Positions 52,083-61,042 of a stretch of 64,000 nt of DNA are shown piece by piece. The DNA comes from an uncultured Pluralibacter sp. (GTDB taxonomy: Bacteria; Pseudomonadota; Gammaproteobacteria; Enterobacterales; Enterobacteriaceae). The stretch covers positions 98,609 to 162,608 of the forward strand of contig NZ_CAJYMB010000096.1 of assembly GCF_913775985.1 (NCBI RefSeq), in the 5' to 3' direction. The notes beneath the pieces were generated by a model. That model was given only the letters and a program-made list of their open reading frames with translations. It was not told the origin of the DNA and did not search any database. The position numbers and the translations under genes are program-made. The stretch's first letter is position 1. Each line of letters begins with the position of its first letter.

Positions 52083-54611
52083 TTACCTCTCGCAAGGAAG
52101 AAGCAGAGTCGAAGTAATTTCTTGCGGTAATTTTTTGGGGATCACAATGTGACATTGCGCTGCTCCATTCCAGCTTACGGACATCGTTTCGCCAGGATTG
52201 ATGCCAGTTAACCAGACGTCGCCGTCTTCATTAACAATACCTGTGCGGGATTCATTTTCATTAATGATAATTGCGCCAAAAGGCGGTACGGACCCATCTG
52301 CCAGTTTAATAACTGCCATTGCTTTGAGGCCGGCAACAACACCAAATTTACGGTATCCGATAGCGCCTTCTGTTAATGTCCCCTGTACAACCGATCGCGT
52401 TGCATCGATATTGTTCGGCAGATGGTCAAGATCGACGTTAATGCTGTTGCGATAATAATCGCTAATATCGGCGATGACGGCTTTACCAAAGACGTTGGTA
52501 TAGGTCAGACCGCTGTTGCCGCGAATAGGTACGCCGCTAACACCATCGGTATCTACCAGCATACGCGTTCCGCCAACCGTTCCGGCGCGATGGAGCGCCA
52601 CGCCGTGGGCGGTGGCCGTAAGGCCGCCCTGTACGGTGATCCCTTCGGCACTATAATCGCTGCCGCTGTAGCTGACGTTGGCATCCACTTCCGCCAGATC
52701 GCCCTCGTGCGTAATATAGCCACTGCCAGATGATGTTCCGTCATTAGACATCCCGGCCCGTAACCGATAGCTGTTATTGTCATCAATCCGATCATAAATA
52801 CTGGCGCTGTGCGTCGATTTTCCCCGGTTAAACTGGCCGTTGTAATCAATGGTTCCGCTATTTCCCCAGGGCAATGACAGCCCAACATACATACCGTCAT
52901 CTTTAATGCCTTCATACTCAGAACGATAGGCTGACAAGCTTAAATTGACATTCTTAAAGCGTCCTAAATCGAAGCTATCAGATAAAGAAAGGTTCCAGGT
53001 ATCGCTTGACGACTGATTCCAGTATGTCTGATGGCTATAGTTCACATAGGCGCTTAAATTCAGTTCACGAAACTGCTTATTAAACGTGACGGTGTACAGC
53101 TCCTTGCCGCTGCCAATATTACTTGCATCGTGGTAGCGCGCGTCCAGATATTGCGACATAGTCATAAAGTTACGTTCAGAGAATCGATAGCCAGCAAACG
53201 TAATTTGGCTGTCATAGCGATCGAATCTTTTCGAATAACTGACCCGGTACGAACCGCCTTTTTTCGTACTGGACTCCGGAAGTTTTGCGCGCGACTGGGT
53301 AACATCGAATGAGATAGCACCCAGCATCAGTAAATCACGCCCAATCCCCAGCGCCAGCGCATTATAATCACCTGCCAGCAGTGAACCGCCGTACAGCGAC
53401 CAGCCGCTGTTGATCCCCCATGAGAACTCACCGCTGGTAAAGTCGGGCCCCTGCGTGTGGTGGTCAATGTCAGAGGGTTTACCGATAAAGACCTTGTAAC
53501 GCACCCTTCCCGGGCGGGTCAGATAAGGGATATTAGCGGTGTCTATCTGAAACGTTTGTTCGCTGCCGTCCTGCTCTTTAATTTTGACATCCAGTTTCCC
53601 GGTGACGGCGGTATTTAAATCCTGAATGCGAAACGGACCTGCGGCCACCATGGTTTCATAAATCACCCGACCCTGCTGGCTGATGGTGACTTTGGCATTG
53701 GTTTTCGCTACCCCGGTCACTTCAGGCGCATAGCCCCGCAGGTTAGGCGGCAGCATATCGTCTTCCGATGTCAAACCGCCGCCGGTGAAGCGGAAGCTAT
53801 CGAACAAATCCGACCTCAGATAATCCTCACCCACCATCAGTTTTGCCCGTAATGAAGATATTGCCCGATAGAGATAATAACGACTCCAGGTCCAGTCTTT
53901 TTGCGCGGGCTCACCGGCGCTTTTTTCATACTGTGCCTGCCAGTCAGCCCGCAGCCGCCAGGGGCCAAGGTTCATACCGACTACACCGTTGCCGCTCATA
54001 TCTTTATCGTTTCCCTGCTGCGACTGGTGTGTAGAGGTCGCGTTCACATTGTAGTCGGCAATAATTCCGGGGATCCCGTTATCCCAGCGTGCCGGAGGGT
54101 CCCAGTTCTCAGCGGTATATTCCAGATACGCCTGAGGCATACTGATATATAAAGCACCTTCACCCAGATCGGCGCGTTCCTCAGCGCCTGACAGCGAGGT
54201 GACATCCAGACACTGGTTGTTGTGCCACCAGCGCAGGCTTTTTTCTGAATCTACTTTCAACCCCAGCTGTTTGATCATGTCAGGGGTCAGGCAGGCTGCA
54301 CTGCCTTTGGGATTATCATCAGGGGCGAAAAAGGAAATTGTTTGCTCAGGGATCTCATTTTTATTAATTCGAATAACCATCTGGTAATCACCTGGCATAA
54401 CGTAGCCAGCCTGAGAAAATTGACTTAAATCTATCTGGCTACGCTCTTTTACATCAAGTACATCGGTATTAAATTCAATATTACTCGCAGCCCAACCATA
54501 GCGATTAAAAAACAGAACGGATAAAACACCGAATGCTACAGGTCGTAATCTTCTCAGCAATACGCGCCTCCGGTTGCTATATGGGCTGCGCGTAATACGA
54601 TGCAAATGCAT
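52083..54611 (-). CDS. outer-membrane usher, PapC/FimD family (cluster 1)
   Basis: 842 residues: N-terminal signal, a periplasmic targeting domain (SNIEFNTDVLDVKERSQIDL onward), the 24-strand beta barrel with its plug domain (PNLRGYAPEVTGVAKTNAKVTISQ near residue 285), and C-terminal domains with the final Cys pair (AAQCHIVIP ... LLPCER). It assembles and exports chaperone-pilin complexes. It lies between the second pilin and the chaperone, the order seen in Pap and MR/P operons. Confidence 0.95.
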   Translation of the reverse strand: MHLHRITRSPYSNRRRVLLRRLRPVAFGVLSVLFFNRYGWAASNIEFNTDVLDVKERSQIDLSQFSQAGYVMPGDYQMVIRINKNEIPEQTISFFAPDDNPKGSAACLTPDMIKQLGLKVDSEKSLRWWHNNQCLDVTSLSGAEERADLGEGALYISMPQAYLEYTAENWDPPARWDNGIPGIIADYNVNATSTHQSQQGNDKDMSGNGVVGMNLGPWRLRADWQAQYEKSAGEPAQKDWTWSRYYLYRAISSLRAKLMVGEDYLRSDLFDSFRFTGGGLTSEDDMLPPNLRGYAPEVTGVAKTNAKVTISQQGRVIYETMVAAGPFRIQDLNTAVTGKLDVKIKEQDGSEQTFQIDTANIPYLTRPGRVRYKVFIGKPSDIDHHTQGPDFTSGEFSWGINSGWSLYGGSLLAGDYNALALGIGRDLLMLGAISFDVTQSRAKLPESSTKKGGSYRVSYSKRFDRYDSQITFAGYRFSERNFMTMSQYLDARYHDASNIGSGKELYTVTFNKQFRELNLSAYVNYSHQTYWNQSSSDTWNLSLSDSFDLGRFKNVNLSLSAYRSEYEGIKDDGMYVGLSLPWGNSGTIDYNGQFNRGKSTHSASIYDRIDDNNSYRLRAGMSNDGTSSGSGYITHEGDLAEVDANVSYSGSDYSAEGITVQGGLTATAHGVALHRAGTVGGTRMLVDTDGVSGVPIRGNSGLTYTNVFGKAVIADISDYYRNSINVDLDHLPNNIDATRSVVQGTLTEGAIGYRKFGVVAGLKAMAVIKLADGSVPPFGAIIINENESRTGIVNEDGDVWLTGINPGETMSVSWNGAAQCHIVIPKKLPQEITSTLLLPCER

Positions 54612-54625
54612 GAATGCCCCGTCTT

Positions 54626-55183
54626 TTAGTTATACTCAATTTTAAAACGTATAGTTGAGTGATAGTTTCCCGCATGTAGACGATGGCGATCGCCAACCAG
54701 CCTGAGGATATAATTCAGCTGCATATCACCGGTCAGAAGCTGCTCTGTAGGCAGTGGCGTACCGGGAATAGCAATATTTCCTTCCGCATCGATAATTTCC
54801 AAACCCACTCCCGAAGCATTGCCATCAATACCAAACAGCGTCCCGTCACTTTTACCATCGAACGTTATTTGAAAGCGTGAGGCATCTGGAAGCCAGGGTG
54901 TCGACGACTTTAGGGAACAATTTACCAGGCTAATGCTGAATGCACGCTGAGATCCTCTGCCGTTGTGAATAATATCTCCCACAGGTTCAACACCAATGTC
55001 GACAATTTGGTCTTCATCCGGTCCTGTAATATTACAGGGGGTATCTATAATACTTCCTTTCATTCCTACACGAATATATCCCTGATTATCTGGCGCTGCT
55101 GCAAATGCGGTTATATCATCAGCCAGTGAGATCCATGACAGTATGGAAGCAAGCATAATAGCGTAGGTAGTTTTTTTGGCCAT
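54626..55183 (-). CDS. fimbrial subunit between major pilin and usher, PapH-like position (cluster 1)
   Basis: 185 residues with signal peptide; pilin domain with KGSIIDTPCNITGPDEDQIV near residue 45 and a second Cys in VNCSLKS. It ends TIRFKIEYN. The place between major pilin and usher is that of PapH or MrpB, which ends growth and anchors the rod; whether it terminates assembly cannot be read from the sequence. GGCGGGG precedes its ATG. It is preceded by a hairpin after the major pilin. Confidence 0.85.
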   Translation of the reverse strand: MAKKTTYAIMLASILSWISLADDITAFAAAPDNQGYIRVGMKGSIIDTPCNITGPDEDQIVDIGVEPVGDIIHNGRGSQRAFSISLVNCSLKSSTPWLPDASRFQITFDGKSDGTLFGIDGNASGVGLEIIDAEGNIAIPGTPLPTEQLLTGDMQLNYILRLVGDRHRLHAGNYHSTIRFKIEYN

Positions 55184-55215
55184 TGCCCCGCCGTGAAGAC
55201 TCTTTAATATTAAAA

Positions 55216-55239
55216 TTCCGGGCGCAGCCGCGCCCGGAA
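55216..55239 (-). terminator. intra-operon attenuator hairpin after the major pilin
   Basis: Read on the minus strand, TTCCGGGCGC / GCGCCCGGAA with a four-base loop is followed by TTTTAATATT. It lies between the major pilin and the next subunit, so it probably lowers expression of downstream genes relative to the pilin, as in pap and fim-type operons. Confidence 0.7.
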
Positions 55240-55245
55240 ATTTGC

Positions 55246-55806
55246 TTACTGATAAGCCAGTGTAAAATCGGCAACAGAAGTAAAGCTACCCGGGACAACT
55301 TCAGTACCGGAAGTCGTGCTGCCCTGAAGATAAGCAGAGAATTCCAGAGTGTTGTTACCATTCTGCAGTTTCTGGGCAGGAGACGGGCTGCCCAGTTTAA
55401 TCAGCTGGCCAGAACCGTCGGTAATAGCGATAGAGGCGCCTTTTGCAGTACCGGTAATACCCAGCAGGTCGGCGTTAAGGGAAGATGCCGCACCGGTAAA
55501 GGTCGCGGTTACGTTACTTTTACCGTCAGAAATATCGCACTGCTCAAGTTTGATTTCGAAGTTTTTCGGAGTAGAAGTACCGCCGTTCTCCATCAGTTTT
55601 TTAGATACTTCACCCAGGTCAACAACCTGCTCACCGTTTTCACCCGGAGCAATGGAGCAAGGAGCATCAATAATAGAACCGGTGAATTTAACAGTACCGT
55701 GACCCTGATCGGCAGGCGCAGCTGGAGCTGCGTCCTCTGCCATTGCAGCACCGGATACCAGCGCCATACCAAGACCCATTGCCACTACTAATTTAGATAC
55801 GTTCAT
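55246..55806 (-). CDS. major fimbrial subunit (cluster 1)
   Basis: 186 residues; signal cut near AAMA-EDAAP. The mature N-terminus has an Ala/Pro-rich extension (EDAAPAAPADQG) before the pilin domain, which shows KFTGSIIDAPCSIAPGENG, a second Cys in LEQCDIS and the C-terminal VADFTLAYQ strand. AAGGA precedes the ATG. First position, strong ribosome site and a following attenuator all fit the rod subunit. Ala/Pro-rich low-complexity segments are favoured by PglL-type glycosyltransferases in other species; use here is speculative. Confidence 0.92.
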   Translation of the reverse strand: MNVSKLVVAMGLGMALVSGAAMAEDAAPAAPADQGHGTVKFTGSIIDAPCSIAPGENGEQVVDLGEVSKKLMENGGTSTPKNFEIKLEQCDISDGKSNVTATFTGAASSLNADLLGITGTAKGASIAITDGSGQLIKLGSPSPAQKLQNGNNTLEFSAYLQGSTTSGTEVVPGSFTSVADFTLAYQ

Positions 55807-55875
55807 TTTTTTCCTTTAGAGTAATTAAAACATTTTTGCGGTTATTTATTTATTCCGCGCAGGCTTAAGACACCA

Positions 55876-55906
55876 CGATGTGAAATAGAGAGAGAGTTTC
55901 ACATCG
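55876..55906. promoter_or_regulatory. inverted repeat in the fimbrial leader
   Basis: CGATGTGAAA / TTTCACATCG, a perfect ten-base inverted repeat with an 11-base GA-rich spacer, lies between the predicted start point and the major pilin. It could be a regulator operator or an mRNA hairpin. The half sites are too far apart for one CRP site. Confidence 0.55.
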
Positions 55907-55974
55907 CAACTAATGTTTATTTAATGTCATCTCACGGCGTGTGATTTAAATATTTAACGCCTTAAGTGGGGGAT

Positions 55975-56003
55975 ATTTTGGAAATGTGGCTAAGATCTGT
56001 CAA
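55975..56003 (-). promoter_or_regulatory. predicted promoter of fimbrial cluster 1
   Basis: On the minus strand a perfect TTGACA (reverse of 55998-56003) is followed after 17 bases by CAAAAT (reverse of 55975-55980), giving a leader of about 160 bases to the major pilin. A GATC Dam site (55994-55997) lies immediately after the -35 box. Confidence 0.6.
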
Positions 56004-56859
56004 ACCTTGATTCAGAACATTATGAATTTTTATAACTGCATGATTTTAAAGTGAAAATTTATAAAACAATCTTATACTCACTGTAACATTTAGTTCTTTA
56101 AGCTATAGAGCTATGTTGCTGCAGTATAAAAACCTATTTATGTTTTTTAGTGTTTATGAATATAGATAAACAACCTAATTAGCGTAATTATTGATCTATT
56201 TACCCCTAAAAACCGAAAATATGCGTCTACATCAATTTTCGAATAAATGCCTAAATAATCATTTTTTGATCTAACGACATTGCATTGATATATAAGTAAT
56301 TTATCTTATTTTATCGTTTATTTGACATGTATATAACCATAAATAAACATAATAGATTGTATTTTTTCACAAAAATTGCGTGTTTTTTCAGCGTAAAAAA
56401 TAAACGAAAATTAAGATAATGTACCGTTTTTATCACGGGATATTTCTTATGGTTTTTAGAGACAGGAGTATTTATAAAAATAGAGATCAGAGATTTTTCC
56501 TAAAATGGTACGGTTGTTAATTTTTTTATTGTTCTTAACAACTCATATTGTTGTTTAAAATTTGCGCAAAAAGGCCGGATTTAGGCAGTAAAAATACTTA
56601 CTACTTACCAGGCTTATTGCAAAGAAGGTAGGAAATAAAGCGGGTAGGGGGATCAGCCTACCGCTCTACTCTGACAAATACGTATTGCGTGACCAGGCAT
56701 TCGTGACATGTTGAGCTGTGCATTTGCTGGCCCGCAAGATTAAATTCGCAGGCTGGAGCATGTGGTAAGTAATGAAATTCCATAAAGCTTGCTTACATAC
56801 GTGACCGCGGCGAGGTCAGGTCCCATAACCGTCGCAGAAACCCCAAAACAAACTCATCA
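56004..56859. promoter_or_regulatory. AT-rich regulatory gap between the two pilus clusters
   Basis: 856 bases without a credible gene in any frame. The part to about 56580 is extremely AT-rich, as expected for an H-NS/Lrp-bound control region upstream of the fimbrial promoter. GATC sites occur at 56193, 56268, 56485 and 56651; the first two share TTGATCTA and are 75 bases apart. The part beyond 56580 has normal composition and should include the 3' end of cluster 2, though I see no clear terminator. No invertible-element repeats were found. Confidence 0.5.
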
Positions 56860-57810
56860 TTAGTAGCTTACTGTCACTGTAATAGTATCTGAATAGCGCC
56901 CTGCGGGCTGATTAGCCTGCACCGGGTTAATTCTCGCCCGGTAGGGAATGGTTTGCGCATTGCCGGTTCCTGTAACGCGAAGGTTATTATTTTCGCCCCA
57001 CATGCTGCCGTCCTGCCTGTAGAGCTGGTACTGAAGGTAGTAGCGCTGTCCGTTGACGGTGGACGCCATTCGTCGCCAGCTGCCAGACATTGGCCAGCTC
57101 CCGGTCAGATTTACGCTATAGGCGGCGTTCCGGGTGCAGCGAATATTCAGCGCGTTGGTGATAACTGGAAATGCGCCAGGCAGGGCCGCTGTACCAAAAT
57201 CAACATCCGGGGCATTGTTGATATAGCAGTCATTGTTCACTGTCAGCGTCACATTAATGGTCGATGACGCCGTTCCTGTGTCATACAGGCAAACCCCCAA
57301 AATACCTGCAAAGCAGATGCGGTATCGCCAGTTTACCGTAATGGTATCGGTATATATTCCCGCAGGGACATTGACGCCAGTCGCCGTGCGTAAATAAAAG
57401 GGAAGGCTGCCATCGCTGGCGTTAAACAACCCTAACAGCCCAATTAAAGAGGTCGAACTCCAGTTGATACTTTCACCAACGCGATAAGTCGCGCTGCACG
57501 ACGTATCCCTGCAAATGGTATAGGGAATGCTGCTGCCCGAGGCTGCATTATATAACTGCGGCTGATTCCCTATTGCATTGGCGCTGGCCGCAATCGTCCC
57601 CGTAACGGTGTTGGTACTGGCTAGCGCAAGCAGGCTACCGGAACAGTTGAAACCGCTGCCGGTTTGTATGGATTGAGCGCTGCTGGCAAGCTCGAAGGAG
57701 CTTTTGCTACCAAATGAGGAGCTGCTCGAATGGGCCGAACAGGCCGCCTGCGCGGAGAAATTGAGAAAAAGCACCAGCAGCGCCAGCGCGGTAAAAAAGA
57801 GGGTTTTCAT
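56860..57810 (-). CDS. Csu-like tip protein with two spore coat U domains (cluster 2)
   Basis: 316 residues from ATG 57810, preferred over 57849 because the signal peptide (MKTLFFTALALLVLFLNFSA) then begins the protein and the ATG overlaps the usher stop (ATGA). Two SCPU-like domains are visible: about residues 22-170 and 175-316, the second with NDCYINNAPDVDFGTAALPG and ending RYSDTITVTVSY. Two-domain length and last position match CsuE, the tip adhesin of archaic pili, whose hydrophobic loops bind surfaces. Ligand not predictable. Confidence 0.82.
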   Translation of the reverse strand: MKTLFFTALALLVLFLNFSAQAACSAHSSSSSFGSKSSFELASSAQSIQTGSGFNCSGSLLALASTNTVTGTIAASANAIGNQPQLYNAASGSSIPYTICRDTSCSATYRVGESINWSSTSLIGLLGLFNASDGSLPFYLRTATGVNVPAGIYTDTITVNWRYRICFAGILGVCLYDTGTASSTINVTLTVNNDCYINNAPDVDFGTAALPGAFPVITNALNIRCTRNAAYSVNLTGSWPMSGSWRRMASTVNGQRYYLQYQLYRQDGSMWGENNNLRVTGTGNAQTIPYRARINPVQANQPAGRYSDTITVTVSY

Positions 57811-60236
57811 TGTTCGGGTTCCTGCGACTCTGGAGAAGAGAATGGGCAAGCTAACGGTCCGGCGCGATAAATACCGTTTGCGGCCTGCGGCAGCGTAAAT
57901 GTCTTACGGCATTCGATGCCGTCAGGAAGATGAATAAGTAACTCGCTTTCGCTGTGCAGATGGCTGAACCAGACCTGGCCGCCATAGCCAATAAGCGTGC
58001 TTTGCCCGCTGCGCAGCTCGGTGACAGGCGTACCCACCTTAAGAGGAGTGCCGTGCCTGTCGGTCAGCGTGATATTCGCTTCTCTGACTATCTGCACCGG
58101 GAATGTCACCAGCGAGCCGCTGCCCTCCCGCACCGTTACGCGCTTTTCTACTTCCGAAACATCCGCATTCGCAGGCAGATCGAGCGTGTCGATTTCAATT
58201 TTGGCCGGGTACCATGCGCTGGCCCAGGGCACCAGGATGTGTCCACGCCCGTTTGTTTTACCGATAAGCTGATTCTCATAACGCACCGGAATATCCGCAT
58301 AGCCGTTGGTATTTACCACAATAAACGCATCATTTATTCGATTGGCTGCAAACAGGGCGTTATCCATATAGATAAGCGAGCCGCTGAGATCGCCCCAGCG
58401 GTTATATCTGCCCGACTCTCCCCAAATACCGCCCTGCATCATGGCTGACTGACCTTTCCAGGCGAGATTGGCCTGGCGATATTGGGTGCTGCCTGCGCCC
58501 CAGGCGAGATCCCATCCCATGCCGCCATCCGTAGGCACAGCGCGGTTGATGGTCATCCGTTCTGAGTATCTTCCGCGTGAATCTCTCTGAACGCTGCCGG
58601 TCGCGTTGCTGCCATTAGCGAAAGGCACAATCAGCTGTATCTGCGCGCTATATCCGCTATCACTGAACGTTTTATTCAGCGCCAGATAGAGGCTGCTGCT
58701 GTCCCACAGCGACTGGGTGTACGAGAGATTTCCGAGGCGCGTGCGGGTACCGTCATGGGCGCGAATATCAAAATAGCCGAGCCCGAGTGTGCCGTGACCG
58801 CTGCCAAAAGGCGCTGCGCTGAAGGTGACTTGATCGGCGCGGGTGCTCATCTGGCTATTCTCGGTATGGACCAGAAGATCCTGGAACGCGCGGCTGCGGG
58901 CGGCGTGCTGGGCGGCAATGCTAAATACGGAGGAGTAATAGGCGTATCCCAGCGTATATTGACTGCCGTCACCGTGGCGCGCTGTCTGTCCGGGAGCCTC
59001 TTTTTTCTGACTATGGCTTTTGCTGAAAGAAGAGCTGAATGTTCCCCAGTGGCCGACGGCGACGTCGGAACCCAATCCGCCCAGGCCAAGTCCCCGCATT
59101 CCCTCCGCATGTGTTGAAAGCGTTAGCCAGTTATTCAGGCCGTAGCGGTACAGGCCGCTAAAAACGGTGTCTGAGTAACTTGCGCTCTCAGTGCCATAGT
59201 TTTTACGCAGAGAACCGAAGGAAGCATCGAAATCACTTAAGCCATCGCGCAGCAGGGTATTAGAAACATAGAAAGGCACGTTTGTCGTAACCTGGCGTCC
59301 CAGGGCGTCGGTTGTGACAACGGTGGCCTCTCCCGCGCCGTTGATATAGGGCACGTTAGTCAGCGTAAAAGGCCCGGCGTTGATCGTGCTGCTGCTGCTT
59401 TTATAGCCATTGATGAACAATTCAACGGTCCCCGGAACGGCAGCCGTACCGCTGTACTGCATTAAAGGATAGGTGACAAGATCGGGGCGAATGGTGAAGT
59501 TACGACTTACGCGCAGGCCGCCCATGCGGGCTGAGTTACTCCAGGTCAGGGCGTTACTGACGAAATCCCCAACCTGCCAGCTCACCATGTTCGCCTCATC
59601 GCTGTAGCGCCACTCTGTGTCATAGCGAAGGTAGCCGCGATTCGCAGCATCCCCCTCATTACCTGAATGGCTGGTTATGCGATAAGTCCCGGTGTTGGAT
59701 ACCACGCCGGCCTTGCTGAAAAAGCGCTGTTCCATCCAGGTTGTCAGCGTGCGGCTGCCCCGATAGGCATCAAGATAGTAGGAGTCATAATTGAATAGCA
59801 GGCCGGTATTTCCCTGCGGTGCCGAATAAGAGAGAAGCGGATCGCCGCCAATCTTTTGCTCGGGAAGCCAGCTATCGGGAACGGTAAGCCGCAGCTGCTG
59901 GCTGGCGGCCTCATAGTCGACGCTAACCTCCGGCAGGCTGTCTACCTCAACCAGCCCGCTTTGCTGTTGTCCCGTTTTGACATGATTACGCGCCAGCACC
60001 CCCGCTTCGACCCTGTAGCGATCTTTGCGGACAGTAACCGGAACGATCTCACTATCCTCTTGCCCGTTGACCACTAAACGCAGATAGAGCGTGGTTTCAG
60101 AGGTAATGTCCTGTGCACGCGGTATAGCGGATAGCGCGGCGTACTCTTGTGCGAAGCCCCACGATGGCTGCAGCGCCAGGAAGATAACGTTTAACGATAA
60201 AAAACAGCCGCGCCTTCCCTGAGTGATTACGCTCAT
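57807..60236 (-). CDS. outer-membrane usher of archaic (Csu-like) pilus (cluster 2)
   Basis: 809 residues with a signal near FAQEYAAL, an N-terminal domain containing LYLRLVVNGQEDSEIVPV, the beta-barrel and plug region (VPGTVELFINGYKSSSSTIN near residue 270) and a C-terminal domain ending IYRAGPLACPF. Sequence character differs clearly from the PapC-like usher of cluster 1 and fits the CsuD/sigma-fimbrial group. It starts 17 bases after the chaperone stop and overlaps the tip gene by four bases. Confidence 0.92.
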   Translation of the reverse strand: MSVITQGRRGCFLSLNVIFLALQPSWGFAQEYAALSAIPRAQDITSETTLYLRLVVNGQEDSEIVPVTVRKDRYRVEAGVLARNHVKTGQQQSGLVEVDSLPEVSVDYEAASQQLRLTVPDSWLPEQKIGGDPLLSYSAPQGNTGLLFNYDSYYLDAYRGSRTLTTWMEQRFFSKAGVVSNTGTYRITSHSGNEGDAANRGYLRYDTEWRYSDEANMVSWQVGDFVSNALTWSNSARMGGLRVSRNFTIRPDLVTYPLMQYSGTAAVPGTVELFINGYKSSSSTINAGPFTLTNVPYINGAGEATVVTTDALGRQVTTNVPFYVSNTLLRDGLSDFDASFGSLRKNYGTESASYSDTVFSGLYRYGLNNWLTLSTHAEGMRGLGLGGLGSDVAVGHWGTFSSSFSKSHSQKKEAPGQTARHGDGSQYTLGYAYYSSVFSIAAQHAARSRAFQDLLVHTENSQMSTRADQVTFSAAPFGSGHGTLGLGYFDIRAHDGTRTRLGNLSYTQSLWDSSSLYLALNKTFSDSGYSAQIQLIVPFANGSNATGSVQRDSRGRYSERMTINRAVPTDGGMGWDLAWGAGSTQYRQANLAWKGQSAMMQGGIWGESGRYNRWGDLSGSLIYMDNALFAANRINDAFIVVNTNGYADIPVRYENQLIGKTNGRGHILVPWASAWYPAKIEIDTLDLPANADVSEVEKRVTVREGSGSLVTFPVQIVREANITLTDRHGTPLKVGTPVTELRSGQSTLIGYGGQVWFSHLHSESELLIHLPDGIECRKTFTLPQAANGIYRAGPLACPFSSPESQEPEQ

Positions 60237-60253
60237 GCATTCCCTCGCTTTGG

Positions 60254-61033
60254 CTATTGTGCATGACGGATCTGTACCGCCGGCTGGTTGTCAGCCAGCT
60301 GGGCATAGAGCATTCCTTCTCTGCCCGGCGCGCTTTTCCCCTCCGGCAGCGGCCAGCGCATACTCTGTCCCGGCAGCACATACCCCAAAAAACCGCGGGA
60401 AAGATTGAGTAACGCGGTATCAGGATTGTTGCTGCGGCCCCAAAAAACGTTGCTCAGCCGGGCGTGAATGCGTCCGCGATTCGCAACGGTCAGGAACGGT
60501 TTTCCTTTAATGAGGGTGATGCTCCAGCTAAGCTCTGGCCCGCTGAGTCGGGAGGTATCAATGCCTTTATCGCTGCGCTCGCGGCTCCATATTCCCTCGC
60601 CGTTGAGAAATAACGGCAGCACATAACGCACCTGCAGCTTAAGCCCCGTAAATGCGCTGTTAGCGGTTGTCGCGGCAGCGGGGAGTTCATCAATAAGAAT
60701 ACGAAAAGCGCGTTCAGTCCCTGGCGCAACTGGATTAATGCGAATTAGCCGTATTAACTGTCTTTTTCCCGCCTCAATCGTTGCAAACGGAGGGCTGGCA
60801 ACCACCGTGCCCTGTTCCGCATAGCTTTCTTGCTGGTTTTGCTGCTTCCAGTCCAGGATGCGGACCTGCAGCCTTACCGGAGTCGCTCCCCGATTTTCAA
60901 GCCATAGCGCGGACCCTTTCTGATCGGCATCGATAACCTGATATATAGGCCAGACCAGAACAGAACTTGCTGCTTTTACGGGCTGAATAGCTGCCAGCAA
61001 AATACAGCAGACAGTGAATAGCAGTATTTTCAT
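60254..61033 (-). CDS. periplasmic chaperone of archaic pilus, CsuC-like (cluster 2)
   Basis: 259 residues with a signal cut near VKA-ASSVL. The immunoglobulin-like first domain has SVLVWPIYQVIDADQKGSAL and LWLENRG typical of archaic chaperones, then AFRILIDELP (G1 region near residue 112) and LQVRYVLPLFL near 133. It stabilises spore-coat-U pilins for export. It starts nine bases after the second pilin gene. Confidence 0.9.
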   Translation of the reverse strand: MKILLFTVCCILLAAIQPVKAASSVLVWPIYQVIDADQKGSALWLENRGATPVRLQVRILDWKQQNQQESYAEQGTVVASPPFATIEAGKRQLIRLIRINPVAPGTERAFRILIDELPAAATTANSAFTGLKLQVRYVLPLFLNGEGIWSRERSDKGIDTSRLSGPELSWSITLIKGKPFLTVANRGRIHARLSNVFWGRSNNPDTALLNLSRGFLGYVLPGQSMRWPLPEGKSAPGREGMLYAQLADNQPAVQIRHAQ

Positions 61034-61042
61034 ATTATTGAT

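Noticed and set aside
55807..56859. fimS-like invertible promoter
   Set aside because: No pair of TTGGGGCCA-type inverted repeats and no FimB/FimE recombinase gene is present.
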